Below, piece after piece: positions 1-9,173 of a DNA stretch of 64,000 nucleotides; positions within the stretch are counted from its first letter, which is position 1; each line of letters starts with the position of its first letter. Location: the NCBI RefSeq assembly GCF_003122085.1, contig NZ_QEXV01000005.1, positions 177,466 to 241,465 on the forward strand, in the 5' to 3' direction. Both the position numbers and the translations under genes were made by a program. Below the pieces are notes generated by a model. It made no database searches. It worked only from the letters and a program-made list of their open reading frames with translations, and had not been told where the DNA came from. Source of the stretch: Marinicauda salina (GTDB lineage: Bacteria; Pseudomonadota; Alphaproteobacteria; Caulobacterales; Maricaulaceae).

Positions 1-753
1 GGCGTGGTGAAGCATGACCGCGACATGCTCGGCGGCGTGCTCGACCTGCGCGAGCTGACCGTCGACGACGTCATGGTCCACCGCAAGAACCTGATCATGC
101 TCGATTTCGATCAGCCCGCCGCCGAGCTGGTCGACGCCGCGCTGACGAGCCCGCACACCCGGCTTCCGCTCTATCGCGACGACCCGGAGAACATCGTCGG
201 CGTGCTCCATGTGCGCGACCTCGCCCGAGCGCTGCACGAAGCCGACGGCGACGCGGCGAAGGTCGACATCGAGGCGATCAAGCGCGAGCCCTGGTTCATT
301 CCCGAGACGACCGAGCTGTTCGACCAGCTCAACATGTTCCGCTCCAAGCGCGAGCACTTCGCCCTCGTCGTCGACGAGTACGGCGCGCTGATGGGCGTGG
401 TCACGCTGGAAGACATCCTCGAGGAGATCGTCGGCGAGATCGAGGACGAGCACGACATCGCCATGGCCGGCCTCACCCCGCAGCCCGACGGCAGCGTCAT
501 CGTCGACGGCGGGGCGGGCATCCGCGACGTCAACCGCGCGCTCGACTGGGACCTGCCCGACGACGAGGCGGTGACCATCGCCGGGCTGGTCATCCACGAG
601 GCCCAGACCATTCCCGAGCCCGGCCAGGTGTTCAGCTTCCACGGCGTGCGCTTCGAGATCCTCGAACGCCGCCGCAACCAGATCACCCGGATGCGCCTGA
701 AGCCCGAAGCGCCGCTCGAGGGGGAGGCTACTCCCCCGGCGCTTTCGCCGTGA
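1..753 (+). CDS. Hemolysin/CorC-type CBS-domain protein, 5' end outside window
   Basis: The reading frame is open from base 1, so the gene starts upstream; about 250 C-terminal residues are visible. They show a CBS pair (through the stretch around residue 137, VVTLEDILEEIVG) followed by a CorC_HlyC transporter-associated domain ending near residue 235. The membrane DUF21 (CNNM) domain that normally precedes these is presumably upstream. Family members are membrane proteins linked to magnesium or cobalt efflux; in alphaproteobacteria they commonly sit in the ybeY-tlyC-lnt neighbourhood. The 3' end overlaps the convergent bolA gene by 26 bases. Family assignment is firm; substrate is unknown. 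Confidence 0.9.
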   Translation, partial: GVVKHDRDMLGGVLDLRELTVDDVMVHRKNLIMLDFDQPAAELVDAALTSPHTRLPLYRDDPENIVGVLHVRDLARALHEADGDAAKVDIEAIKREPWFIPETTELFDQLNMFRSKREHFALVVDEYGALMGVVTLEDILEEIVGEIEDEHDIAMAGLTPQPDGSVIVDGGAGIRDVNRALDWDLPDDEAVTIAGLVIHEAQTIPEPGQVFSFHGVRFEILERRRNQITRMRLKPEAPLEGEATPPALSP

Positions 754-1000
754 CGCTGAGCGCGTGAAGCCCGGCCTCGAATTCGTCGGCCAGCGCGGCG
801 TTGACCAGGCGGTGACGCTCGACGCGCGACTTGCCCGCGAAGGCGTCGGCTACGATCTCGACGACGAAATGCGTGCCGCCGCGCCCATGAGGATTGCCCG
901 CATGACCGGCGTGGCGCGCGCTGTCGTCGACGACCGACAGCGCCTCCGGCGCGAAGGCCGCCTTGAGCGCCTGCTCGATCCTGTGTGTCGTTTCCGTCAA
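728..1000 (-). CDS. bolA: BolA family transcriptional/iron-sulfur regulator
   Basis: A 90-residue BolA protein. The family pattern is visible: an N-terminal helix (RIEQALKAAF), the loop HAGHAGNPHG, the strand THFVVEIVA, then RVERHRLVNAAL. BolA proteins partner with monothiol glutaredoxins and act in iron-sulfur trafficking or gene regulation; the conserved His in the RVERHR segment is typical. I chose a TTG start at 1000 because GGAG lies about 7 bases upstream; an ATG at 1042 in the same frame would add 14 residues but has no obvious ribosome site. Its stop lies inside the convergent TlyC-like gene. The next gene (J-domain) is divergent, so the short gap to 1053 must hold both promoters. Confidence 0.85.
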   Translation of the reverse strand: MTETTHRIEQALKAAFAPEALSVVDDSARHAGHAGNPHGRGGTHFVVEIVADAFAGKSRVERHRLVNAALADEFEAGLHALSVTAKAPGE

Positions 1001-1052
1001 GAACCGCTCCCGTTTATTGCCCGCTAACAGCGCGGACCCCATACTTTGCGCG

Positions 1053-1679
1053 ATGGCCGATACGTTCCAATACAAGCCGCGGTTCAAGGATATCCGCATC
1101 AAGCCGCCGCGCGACGAGCCGCGGATGGACGAGCGCGAGTGCGAATATCCCCGGTGCCGGCGCAAGGCCGAGGCGCGCGCGCCCAAGGCGCCGGACCGCC
1201 TGAACGAGCACTACTGGTTCTGCGCCCGCCACGCCGGGGAATACAACAAGTCCTGGAACTTCTTCGAGGGCATGAGCGAATCGGCGGTGCGCGCCTACCA
1301 GGAGAGCCTCGCCTACGGCCATCGCCCGACCTGGAGCTTCAAGGCCGGCGCCTCGACGCGCAAGAAGGCGGAGCACGCCTCCGTCGACTGGCAGCGCGCC
1401 TTCTTCGACCCGTTCTCGCTGTTCGGCGAGCGCCCGCCGCCGGGTCACGACCGCGCGCACAGCGAACCGGAAAAGCGCCGCCACGGCCGGCTGGTCGAAA
1501 AGGCGCTCGATACGCTCGGGCTCGAATACGAGGCCGAGAAGGCGAGCGTGCGCAAGCGCTACGCCGAACTCGTGCGATCCTACCATCCCGATTCGAACGG
1601 CGGCGACCGGTCCTTCGAGGACCAGCTGCAGAAGGTCGTGGCCGCCTACCAGATCCTGCGCAATTCCGGCCTGGCCTGA
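1053..1679 (+). CDS. J-domain (DnaJ-like) molecular chaperone protein
   Basis: 208 residues with a J domain at the C-terminus instead of the N-terminus. The HPD signature is in RSYHPDSNGGD near residue 178, followed by a last helix ending AAYQILRNSGLA. The N-terminal ~140 residues contain a conserved Cys/His-bearing block (CEYPRCRR near residue 30 and WFCARHAGEYNKSW near residue 56) that may bind metal. This architecture is common in alphaproteobacteria, often directly upstream of cobS, as here (108 bases). It probably stimulates DnaK ATPase on unknown clients. Start ATG chosen because it begins the conserved MADTFQYKPRF stretch. Confidence 0.85.
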   Translation: MADTFQYKPRFKDIRIKPPRDEPRMDERECEYPRCRRKAEARAPKAPDRLNEHYWFCARHAGEYNKSWNFFEGMSESAVRAYQESLAYGHRPTWSFKAGASTRKKAEHASVDWQRAFFDPFSLFGERPPPGHDRAHSEPEKRRHGRLVEKALDTLGLEYEAEKASVRKRYAELVRSYHPDSNGGDRSFEDQLQKVVAAYQILRNSGLA

Positions 1680-1786
1680 GGCGATCGGGCCTGTTTCACC
1701 GGCGGTGGTGGCGCCGGGGCCTTGCGCACGCTAACTAGAGAGCGGCGGGCGCGGCCCGCGCGATCCTCGAGACACACGCGAGCTAC

Positions 1787-2776
1787 ATGACCGATACGGA
1801 CCTGATTTCCTCCACGCCCGACACGACGGCCGACTGCCGGAAGCTGTTCGGCTTCGACCCCGGCTTCAAGGTTCCCGCCTTCTCCGGGCGCGACGAACAC
1901 GTTCCGCAGATCGACGACACCTATGTCTTCGACGCGCCGACGACGCGGGCGATCCTGGCCGGCTTCGCCTTCAACCGGCGGGTGATGATCCAGGGCTATC
2001 ACGGCACCGGCAAGTCGACCCATGTCGAGCAGGTCGCCGCGCGGCTGAACTGGCCGATGGTCCGGGTGAATCTCGACAGCCATGTCAGCCGCATCGACAT
2101 GGTCGGCAAGGACGCCATCGTCGTGCGCGACGGCCAGCAGGTCACCGAGTTCCAGGAAGGCATCCTGCCCTGGGCGGTGCAGCGCCCGGTCGCGATCCTG
2201 TTCGACGAGTACGACGCCGGCCGGCCCGACGTGATGTTCGTGATCCAGCGCGTGCTGGAGGCCTCGGGCTCGCTCACCCTGCTCGACCAGACCAAGGTGA
2301 TCCGCCCCAACCCGTTCTTCCGCCTGTTCGCGACGACGAACACCGTCGGGCTGGGCGACACGACGGGCCTCTATCACGGCACCCAGCAGATCAACCAGGG
2401 CCAGATGGACCGCTGGTCGATCGTCTCGACGCTCAACTACCTGCCCTTCGAGACCGAGCGCGACATCGTGCTCGCCAAGCTCGGCGAATTTGGCAAGTCC
2501 GAGGCCGGCGACAAGCAGGTCTCCGACATGGTCAAGGTCGCCGACCTCACCCGCGAGGCCTTCATCAACGGCGACCTGTCGACGGTGATGAGCCCGCGCA
2601 CCGTGCTGACCTGGGCGGAGAACACGCAGATCTTCGGCGATACGGGCCAGGCGTTCCGGCTGACCTTCCTCAACAAGTGCGACGAGCTCGAGCGCCCGAT
2701 CGTGGCGGAGTTCTACCAGCGCGTCTTCGGCGAGAACCTGCCCGAAGGCGCGGTGAAGCCCGGCGAGGCGGCGTAA
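1787..2776 (+). CDS. cobS: Cobaltochelatase subunit CobS (MoxR-type AAA+ ATPase)
   Basis: 329 residues. A Walker A motif (GYHGTGKST, about residues 70-78) and Walker B (ILFDEYD, near 137) mark a MoxR/CobS AAA+ ATPase. Length and the N-terminal block [15 protein letters not shown] are typical of CobS. CobS and CobT form the chaperone-like ATPase complex that drives cobalt insertion into hydrogenobyrinate a,c-diamide by CobN in aerobic B12 synthesis. cobT follows 12 bases downstream, so the two are one operon. No CobN or other corrin gene is in the window, which leaves the role in this organism open. Confidence 0.93.
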   Translation: MTDTDLISSTPDTTADCRKLFGFDPGFKVPAFSGRDEHVPQIDDTYVFDAPTTRAILAGFAFNRRVMIQGYHGTGKSTHVEQVAARLNWPMVRVNLDSHVSRIDMVGKDAIVVRDGQQVTEFQEGILPWAVQRPVAILFDEYDAGRPDVMFVIQRVLEASGSLTLLDQTKVIRPNPFFRLFATTNTVGLGDTTGLYHGTQQINQGQMDRWSIVSTLNYLPFETERDIVLAKLGEFGKSEAGDKQVSDMVKVADLTREAFINGDLSTVMSPRTVLTWAENTQIFGDTGQAFRLTFLNKCDELERPIVAEFYQRVFGENLPEGAVKPGEAA

Positions 2777-2788
2777 GACGCGAGGCGC

Positions 2789-4729
2789 ATGACCGAGCAC
2801 TCCCCGTCCGACGACTTCAAGCGCGCGCTCACCGCGGCGACGCGATCGATCGCGAAGGACCGCGAACTCGAGGTGAAGTTCGGCGGCGAGGCGGCGCGGT
2901 CCGTCGAGGGCCGGATCGTCCTGCCCAACCCGCCCGACGACATCTCCGAGGAGAAGGCCGCTTCGCTGCGCGGCAAGGCCGACGCCGCCGCGCTGCGCGC
3001 GGCGCTGCACGACCAGGCCGCCCACGCCAAGGCGATGCCGCCCGGCGCGCGCGCGCGCGGCATCTTCGAGGCCGCCGAGCAGGCCCGCTGCGAGGCGCTC
3101 GGCGCGCGCGCCATGAAGGGCGTCGGCGACAATCTCGACGCCGCGCTCGTCGAGAAATCCCTGCGCGAGGGCTGGAACCGCGTCGAGGACCGCCAGTCCG
3201 CGCCGATGTCCGAAGCCGTCTCGATGCTGGTGCGCGAGCGCATCTCCGGCCGGCCTGCGCCCGAGGAGGCCAAGGGGCTGATGGAAGTCTGGCGCGACGA
3301 TCTCGAGGCCGCCGCCGGCGAGGCGCTCGACGCGCTCGCCGAAGAGGCCGGCGACCAGGACGAGTTCGCCCGGGCGCTGCGCCGCGTGATCCGCGATCTC
3401 GATCTCTCCGACGAGCTCGGCGAGGACGCCGAGGACGACAGCCAGGACGACGCGCAGGACGACGCCGGTGTGGAGAACCAGCCCCAGTCGGGCGACGAGG
3501 ACGGCGACGCCAAGCCCGAGGGCGGCGACGACGAGGAGACCCAGGACGCCAAGGGCACGGCGGCCGACTCCGAGGACATCCACTTCTCCGAGGACAGCGG
3601 CACCAAGATCGAGGCCGACGACGAGCCCGGCGACCAGTTCCAGGCCGCGCGGCCCAACTGGGTCCGGCCCGAGGGCGAGGACCCCAACGCCTACAAGGTG
3701 TTCACGACGAAATACGACGAGGTCATCACCGCCCAGGACCTGTGCGACGTGGAGGAGCTGACCCGCCTCAGGCGCAATCTCGATCATCACCTGAAGGGGC
3801 TGGAGGCCGCCGTCGGCCGGCTCGCCAACCGCATGCAGCGCCGGCTCATGGCCAAGCAGCAGCGCTCCTGGCAGTTCGATCTCGAGGAGGGCGTTCTCGA
3901 TCCGGCCCGTCTGCCGCGGGTGATCATGGATCCCATGCAGCCGCTCTCCTACAAGCAGGAGAAGGACACCGAGTTCCGCGACACCGTCGTCACGCTGCTG
4001 ATCGACAATTCGGGCTCGATGCGTGGCCGGCCGATCCTGGTCGCGGCCGCCTGCGCGGATATCCTCGCGCGCACGCTCGAGCGCTGCGGGGTGAAGTGCG
4101 AGATTCTCGGCTTCACCACCCGCGCCTGGAAGGGCGGCCGCTCGAAGGAGGACTGGCTCGCCGCGGGCAAGCCCCCGAACCCGGGCCGGCTCAACGATCT
4201 CAGGCACATCGTCTACAAGGCCGCCGACGCGCCCTGGCGGCGCTCGCGGGTCAATCTCGGCCTGATGCTGCGCGACGGGCTGCTGAAGGAGAACATCGAC
4301 GGCGAGGCCCTGCTGTGGGCGCACCAGCGCCTGCTCGGCCGGCCCGAGCAGCGCCGCATCATGATGGTCATCTCCGACGGCGCGCCGGTCGATGACGGCA
4401 CCCAGTCGGCCAACTCGCCGGCCTATCTGGAGAAGCATCTGCGCGAGGTCATCGACCTGATCGAGACCAAGTCCGACGTCGAGCTTCTCGCCATCGGCAT
4501 CGGCCACGATGTCACGCGATATTATCGCAGGGCTGTTACGCTGCTCGACGTCGAGCAGCTCGCCGGCGCGATGACCGACCAGCTCGCCGCGCTGTTCGAC
4601 AAGGACCCGCGCCGCGCCGCGCGCGGGCGTCGACGCGCGCCCTCGCCGGAGCGTTCGGAAGCGCGGGCGCGGTCCGGCCGCGATCTGTCGGCGCTCAAGC
4701 GCGCGGTGACGTCCGACCTCGGGAGGTAA
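2789..4729 (+). CDS. cobT: Cobaltochelatase subunit CobT
   Basis: 646 residues. The N-terminal half binds in the CobST ring; a very acidic low-complexity linker (Asp/Glu-rich, about residues 208-290) follows; the C-terminal von Willebrand A-type domain has the MIDAS motif DNSGSM near residues 406-411 and a later [10 protein letters not shown]. Those features and the adjacent cobS identify CobT. It should bridge CobS to CobN during cobalt chelation. The last ~35 residues are an Arg/Ala-rich tail ([16 protein letters not shown]) without family precedent that I can recall. It ends 5 bases before the next gene. Confidence 0.93.
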   Translation: MTEHSPSDDFKRALTAATRSIAKDRELEVKFGGEAARSVEGRIVLPNPPDDISEEKAASLRGKADAAALRAALHDQAAHAKAMPPGARARGIFEAAEQARCEALGARAMKGVGDNLDAALVEKSLREGWNRVEDRQSAPMSEAVSMLVRERISGRPAPEEAKGLMEVWRDDLEAAAGEALDALAEEAGDQDEFARALRRVIRDLDLSDELGEDAEDDSQDDAQDDAGVENQPQSGDEDGDAKPEGGDDEETQDAKGTAADSEDIHFSEDSGTKIEADDEPGDQFQAARPNWVRPEGEDPNAYKVFTTKYDEVITAQDLCDVEELTRLRRNLDHHLKGLEAAVGRLANRMQRRLMAKQQRSWQFDLEEGVLDPARLPRVIMDPMQPLSYKQEKDTEFRDTVVTLLIDNSGSMRGRPILVAAACADILARTLERCGVKCEILGFTTRAWKGGRSKEDWLAAGKPPNPGRLNDLRHIVYKAADAPWRRSRVNLGLMLRDGLLKENIDGEALLWAHQRLLGRPEQRRIMMVISDGAPVDDGTQSANSPAYLEKHLREVIDLIETKSDVELLAIGIGHDVTRYYRRAVTLLDVEQLAGAMTDQLAALFDKDPRRAARGRRRAPSPERSEARARSGRDLSALKRAVTSDLGR

Positions 4730-4734
4730 GCGCC

Positions 4735-5748
4735 ATGATCCGTCTCGCCGCCGTCTTCGCCCCGGGCCTTCTGTTCGCCGCGGCGTGCGAGGCGGGCGAG
4801 GCGGAGATCGCGGTGAGCGCCGCGCCGGTTCCGCTCTTCCCCGACGCCCCCGAGGAGCGCGCCCTCGACGGGCTGCGCTACGCCGGCGGGCTGGAGCTCG
4901 CCTCCGACCACGATCTGTTCGGCGGCTGGTCGGCGATCGAGATCAGTCCCGATGGGAACCGCCTGCTGGCGGCGTCCGATCGCGGCGCCTGGCTCACCGC
5001 GCGGCTGGACTACGACGCCCGCGGCGATCTCGCCGGCGTTTCCGATGTCGAGATCGCGCCCATGCTCGGCCCGGACGGAACGGCCCTGTCGGGAAACGCC
5101 GCCGACGCCGAAGGGCTCGCGGCATTGGGCGAGGGCCGCGTGGCGGTCAGCTTCGAGCGCGATCACCGGCTCGCCGTCTACGATCCGGGCGCGGACTGGA
5201 GCGGGATCGCCGAGGCGGTCCCCGAGCCCCTGCCCGCCCCGCCGGGCGCCGACAGGCTCAGATCGAACGGCGGCCTCGAGGCGCTCGCGGTCGCGGGCGG
5301 CGGCCTCTGGGCGGGCGTCGAATACCCGATCATAGACGGCCAGACGCACACGGTCTGGCGCTACGATCTCGCCGATCTATCCGTCGAGCCGGTCGGCCAC
5401 TCGCTCAGGCTGGCGCTCGGCTTCGGACTGACGGGCATGGCGGAGGCCGGCGACGGCGATCTCGTCATCGTCGAGCGCTTCTGGGCGCGCGAGACCGGCG
5501 CCCGGATCCTGATCAATCGGGCGCCGACATCGCTGATCCGCGAAGACGGCGCCAATTTCAGCGACGACGGGCCGACGCGGCTCGCCCGGCTTGACCCGGA
5601 AATGACCGTCGACAATTTCGAGGGTGCCGCGATCGCCCGGATCGACGGCCGCGAGCGGCTCTTCCTGATTTCCGACGACAATTTCAGCGCCGATCAGCGC
5701 ACGCTGCTTATGAGCTTCGAATTCGCCGAGGCGCCGGCGGCGGAGTGA
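4735..5748 (+). CDS. Secreted esterase-like activity of phytase (PF13449-type) protein
   Basis: 337 residues. The N-terminus is a signal peptide (MIRLAAVFAPGLLFAAAC); a Cys at residue 18 makes a lipoprotein possible, though the box LFAAAC is imperfect. The mature part reads as a six-bladed beta-propeller of the esterase-like-activity-of-phytase family: FGGWSAIEISPDG, DAEGLAALGEG, SNGGLEALAVAGGGLW, NFEGAAIARIDGRERLFLI and a final SDDNFS. The pattern of repeated xxEGLA/xxEGAA segments is diagnostic. Substrate is unknown. It follows cobT by 5 bases and is probably cotranscribed. Known relatives sit near cobST in several alphaproteobacteria, without known functional link. Confidence 0.75.
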   Translation: MIRLAAVFAPGLLFAAACEAGEAEIAVSAAPVPLFPDAPEERALDGLRYAGGLELASDHDLFGGWSAIEISPDGNRLLAASDRGAWLTARLDYDARGDLAGVSDVEIAPMLGPDGTALSGNAADAEGLAALGEGRVAVSFERDHRLAVYDPGADWSGIAEAVPEPLPAPPGADRLRSNGGLEALAVAGGGLWAGVEYPIIDGQTHTVWRYDLADLSVEPVGHSLRLALGFGLTGMAEAGDGDLVIVERFWARETGARILINRAPTSLIREDGANFSDDGPTRLARLDPEMTVDNFEGAAIARIDGRERLFLISDDNFSADQRTLLMSFEFAEAPAAE

Positions 5749-6029
5749 CAGGCGCTTGGAGAGGCTTTCTCTTTCCCGGCGAAAGCCGGGACCCAGCCAT
5801 ATTTGATCATGCAACGCCGCCTCCCTGGGCCCCGGATCAAGTCCGGGGAAGAGACGCGGAGGGCTGCGGTACAGCCGCGCTTGAGCCTGAAGGTGAATCC
5901 GCCTTGCAGTTGGTCGATGCGCGGCGGCCTCCCTCCCCTCGAGGGGAGGGTCGGGGTGGGGTGAAGGACAGCCCCCGCCCTCGCTAGTTCGCGGATTCCC
6001 TCTCCCCTGAGAGAGGGTGGGGGGAGAAA
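5749..6029. repeat. Intergenic hairpin-repeat region
   Basis: No gene is seen between the two convergent genes. Bases about 5772-5862 form two linked hairpins (cccggcgaaagccggg, then ccccggatcaagtccgggg) of the kind repeated elsewhere in the window. Bases 5931-5965 and 6000-6025 hold polypyrimidine palindromes (ccctcccctcgaggggaggg) like those at 57.9-58.1 and 61.1-61.2 kb. Any of these could end transcription for both flanking genes. Confidence 0.6.
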
Positions 6030-7721
6030 CTACTCCGCCCGCCAGACGATCTCGCCCTCGACGACCGTCATCACCGGCCGCGCCTCGCGCAGCTGATCCT
6101 CCGGGACCGTCATCAGGTCGCGATCGAAGACGGAGAAGTCGGCGCGCTTGCCGATCTCGATCGTGCCCAGCTCGTCCTCGCGAAACGAGGCGTAAGCCGG
6201 CCAGATGGTGAAGAGCTTGAGCGCGGCGGCGCGGTCGAGCGCCTGCTCGGGATGCCAGCCCTCGCCGGAATAGCCCTCGAGATCGCGCCGGGTGACCGCG
6301 GCGTGGAACTCGATGCGCGCCTCGCCGCGCTCGACCGGGGCGTCGGAGCCGCCGGCCACGACGGCGCCGGACTCCACGAGATCGCGCCAGGCGTAGGCGC
6401 CCTCCAGGCGCTCGTCGCCAAGCCGGTCCGGCGCGAAATGCAGGTCCCCGATGGCGTGGGAGGGCTGCATCGAGGCGATGATCCCGAGCTCGGCGAAACG
6501 GTCGAGGTCTTCGGGATCGAGGATCTGGGCGTGCTCGACGCGCCAGCGCGGATCGGCGACGGCGCGCTCGTCGACGGGCACCGCGTCGAGGGCGGCCTCC
6601 ATCCAGTCGAGCACGAGCCGGTTGCCGCGATCGCCGATGGCGTGAACGGCGAGCTGCACCCCGTCGCGGAGAGCCTGCTCCATGAAGGCGATGGTGTCGG
6701 CTTCCTCGAGCATCACCAGCCCGCGCGAGCCCGGCGCGTCCGAGTACGGCTCCAGAAGCGCCGCGCCGCGCGAACCGAGCGCGCCGTCGACATAGAGCTT
6801 CACGGTGCGCGCGACGACGCGTCCGTCGGCCTCGACGCGCGGAGCGGCTTCCGCGATCGCGGAATAGGCGTCGGGATTGGCCGCCACGTAATTGCGGATC
6901 GCGAAGCGGTCTTCCTCGGCGAGCCGCGCCATGACGTCGACGTCGGCGTAGGGCACGGACATGTCGTGGGCGCCCGTCCAGCCGGATTCGGCGAGCACCT
7001 GCGCGCCGAGCTCGAGCAGCGCGGCGCGCTCCTCGCCTTCGGGCGCGCCGACGAGATCGGCGAAGGGCGCCATCGCCGTGTCGATGATCATGCCCGTGGC
7101 CGCCCCGGCCTCGTCGCGCAGGATCTCGCCGCCATCCGGGTCGGGCGTGTCGGCGTCGATCCCGACGGCTTCCAGCGCGGCGGTGTTGGCGACCAGGGCG
7201 TGGCCGTCGGCGCGCGTCAGCACCACCGGGCGCTCAGCCTCGACTTCGTCGAGATCGGCCGCGGTCGGGAAGCGGTCCTCCGGCCAGTGCGTCTCGATCC
7301 AGCCGCGTCCGGCGATCACCGTCGCCGTCTCGTCGGCGGCGGCGTCGGCGACAGCGGCCTGCAATTCCGTGATCGAGCCGACATCCTCCAGGTTCAGCAT
7401 GCGCTCGCGCTGGCCCACGCCGAGCACGTGGACATGGGCGTCGGTGAAGCCGGGGAACATCGCCGCGCCGGCGAGATCGACCTCTTCGGTGGCTTCGCCG
7501 ACATACTCCGCCCCGCCTTCGGCGTCGCCGACATAGACGATGCGGCCTTCGTTGACGGCGACGAATTCGGCGGTCGGGCGGGCCTCGACGCCGGTGTGGA
7601 TCGGCCCGCCGGAGAAGACCCGGTCGGCGGGCTCGACCGCGGCGGAATCCTCCGGTCCGGGGGCGGGTTCGCCGCAGGCGGCGACGGCGAGCAATGCGAG
7701 GGCGGAGACGGTCAGGCGCAT
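6030..7721 (-). CDS. Amidohydrolase (YtcJ-like, amidohydrolase_3) lipoprotein
   Basis: 563 residues. A lipoprotein signal ends in AVAACGEP, so Cys about residue 16 would be acylated. The metal-dependent hydrolase core begins MFPGFTDAHVHVLG (HxH metal ligands), continues through KLYVDGALGSRGAALLEPYSD and VEHAQILDPEDL, to a late GSDAPVE Asp and the terminal EIGKRADFSVFD beta-sandwich segment; this is the YtcJ/amidohydrolase_3 pattern. The family includes N-substituted formamide and imide hydrolases; the substrate here is unknown. The ATG at 7721 is preferred because AGAGGA lies 8 bases upstream; a TTG 18 bases further upstream is possible. Confidence 0.9.
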   Translation of the reverse strand: MRLTVSALALLAVAACGEPAPGPEDSAAVEPADRVFSGGPIHTGVEARPTAEFVAVNEGRIVYVGDAEGGAEYVGEATEEVDLAGAAMFPGFTDAHVHVLGVGQRERMLNLEDVGSITELQAAVADAAADETATVIAGRGWIETHWPEDRFPTAADLDEVEAERPVVLTRADGHALVANTAALEAVGIDADTPDPDGGEILRDEAGAATGMIIDTAMAPFADLVGAPEGEERAALLELGAQVLAESGWTGAHDMSVPYADVDVMARLAEEDRFAIRNYVAANPDAYSAIAEAAPRVEADGRVVARTVKLYVDGALGSRGAALLEPYSDAPGSRGLVMLEEADTIAFMEQALRDGVQLAVHAIGDRGNRLVLDWMEAALDAVPVDERAVADPRWRVEHAQILDPEDLDRFAELGIIASMQPSHAIGDLHFAPDRLGDERLEGAYAWRDLVESGAVVAGGSDAPVERGEARIEFHAAVTRRDLEGYSGEGWHPEQALDRAAALKLFTIWPAYASFREDELGTIEIGKRADFSVFDRDLMTVPEDQLREARPVMTVVEGEIVWRAE

Positions 7722-7775
7722 GGCGAAAGTCCTCTTCAAACCCGGGCGGACGCTAGACGAGCCCGCCCGAAACGC

Positions 7776-7804
7776 AAAACGCCCGCCGGAGACCGGCGGG
7801 CGTT
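7776..7804 (-). terminator. Intrinsic terminator of rpmB
   Basis: On the minus strand a 12-bp GC-rich stem (aacgcccgccgg paired with ccggcgggcgtt) is followed by ttttgcgttt. It lies 27 bases after the rpmB stop and before the amidohydrolase gene, so it separates the two. Confidence 0.85.
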
Positions 7805-7830
7805 CGAAAACGGTTGTCCCGGCGCAGGCC

Positions 7831-8121
7831 TCAGGCGGCGGCTTCGCCGGCCTTCTTCAGCTCGCGCTTGATCTTGAGAGCGTTGGCCGAGAGGTCCTCG
7901 TCGCGCGCCTTCATCAGGAAGGCGTCGAGGCCGCCGGCGTGATCGACGCTGCGCAGCGCCTTGGCGGCGACGCGGAACTTGAACGCCCGGCCGAGCGATT
8001 CCGAGGCCAGCGTCACGTCGCACAGATTGGGACGGAAGCGGCGCTTCGTCTTGTTGTTGGCGTGGGACACGTTGTTCCCGGTAAGCGGACCCGTGCCCGT
8101 AAGTTCGCAGCGACGCGACAT
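7831..8121 (-). CDS. rpmB: 50S ribosomal protein L28
   Basis: 96 residues. The start MSRRCELTG and the sequence [15 protein letters not shown] then PNLCDVTL are the L28 signature. Length matches alphaproteobacterial L28 (about 95-100). It is a structural protein of the large ribosomal subunit. It stands alone with its own terminator, as is usual in this class where rpmG is elsewhere. Start chosen at the conserved Met; an in-frame ATG three codons upstream is unlikely. Confidence 0.97.
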   Translation of the reverse strand: MSRRCELTGTGPLTGNNVSHANNKTKRRFRPNLCDVTLASESLGRAFKFRVAAKALRSVDHAGGLDAFLMKARDEDLSANALKIKRELKKAGEAAA

Positions 8122-8317
8122 GGCTTGCACCCAGACCTTCGAATAAACGTCATCGCCGCCGCACAGGGGCGCGGCGCGAGAGCGGGCGTGTTACCGGACG
8201 CCCGCCGGGGCGTCAAGCACGCCGCGGCGCCGCAGTCACCCTCTTGCGGCCATAGTTTGCCAACATGATCTATAATGCGTTGTGATCGTCCCTGATCGAA
8301 ACGGAGCCCGACCCGCC

Positions 8318-9103
8318 ATGATCCGGATCGCCATCGCCGCTGCGCTTATGCTGGCCGCGCCCGCCGCGGCCGACGACGAGGCTGCGTCGACGACGCCGCC
8401 CGAGCAGCTCTATGTCGAGTACACCGGATCGCTGTTCTTCATCCCGGTCGCCGACATCTCGGTGAACGCCGGGTTCGGCGCCGACGGCTATTCCGCCGAC
8501 GCCCGGTTTCAGAGCGCGGGCCTGCTGCGCTGGTTCGACGACACCGACATCGTGGCCAGCACCGGAGGCTATCGCGAGGGGCTGCAGCTGCAGCCGCAGC
8601 GCTACGAGCACATCAACCGGGCGAGCAACAAGGGCCGCGTGGTCGGCATCGATTTCGCCGAGGGCACGGCGATCCCGGACGTCCAGCCGCCCTTCGGCTC
8701 GATGGGCGAACCGCCCGCGAGCGAATCCGAGCGCGCCGGCGCGGTCGACCCGATCTCGGCGATGCTCGACCTCACCCTCAATCACGTCTCGCAGGAGGGC
8801 GAGCCCTGCAACGGCCGGGTCCCCGTCTTCGACGGCAAGGCGCGCTACGATCTCCGCCTCGAGTCCGGCGGATCGGAATCCGTTCGCACGCGCGCCTGGC
8901 GCGGCGACGCCGTCATCTGCCGGGCCTATCTCGAGCCGATCAGCGGCTATGATCCCGAGGACCGCCCGAGCGAGGAGGAGACGGCCCGCCCGGTGACGAT
9001 CTGGCTGGCGCGCGTCAACGACGTCCACGTGCCCATCCGGTTCCGCGCGAACACCCAGATCGGCGAGATGACGATCCAGGCCCGCCGCCTCGTCGTGCGC
9101 TAG
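8318..9103 (+). CDS. DUF3108 domain secreted protein
   Basis: 261 residues with a Sec signal peptide (MIRIAIAAALMLAAPAAADDE, cleavage after about residue 18). The mature part, YVEYTGSLFFIPVADISVNAGF followed by YSADARFQSAGLLRWF, has the look of DUF3108, periplasmic proteins of unknown function with an all-beta fold. A CNGRVPVFDGKARYDL segment near residue 165 is also typical. A single Cys pair (residues near 164 and 206) could form a disulfide. Placed between rpmB and the helicase gene, transcribed alone or with the helicase 70 bases downstream. Confidence 0.8.
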   Translation: MIRIAIAAALMLAAPAAADDEAASTTPPEQLYVEYTGSLFFIPVADISVNAGFGADGYSADARFQSAGLLRWFDDTDIVASTGGYREGLQLQPQRYEHINRASNKGRVVGIDFAEGTAIPDVQPPFGSMGEPPASESERAGAVDPISAMLDLTLNHVSQEGEPCNGRVPVFDGKARYDLRLESGGSESVRTRAWRGDAVICRAYLEPISGYDPEDRPSEEETARPVTIWLARVNDVHVPIRFRANTQIGEMTIQARRLVVR

Positions 9104-9173
9104 GCGAACCGCCGATTCTTTCGCAGTACAAGTCTTATAACGCCCCGCTGCGGCCTCTATCTTCGGGCTGCGC

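Noticed and set aside
1646..4507. Very long open frame opposite the cobST genes
   Set aside because: Antisense to clear coding sequence; GC-rich third positions create long shadow frames. No domain or ribosome site.
5749..6029. Small gene in the 5.8 kb gap
   Set aside because: Any frame there is short, lacks a ribosome site and lies over palindromes repeated elsewhere.
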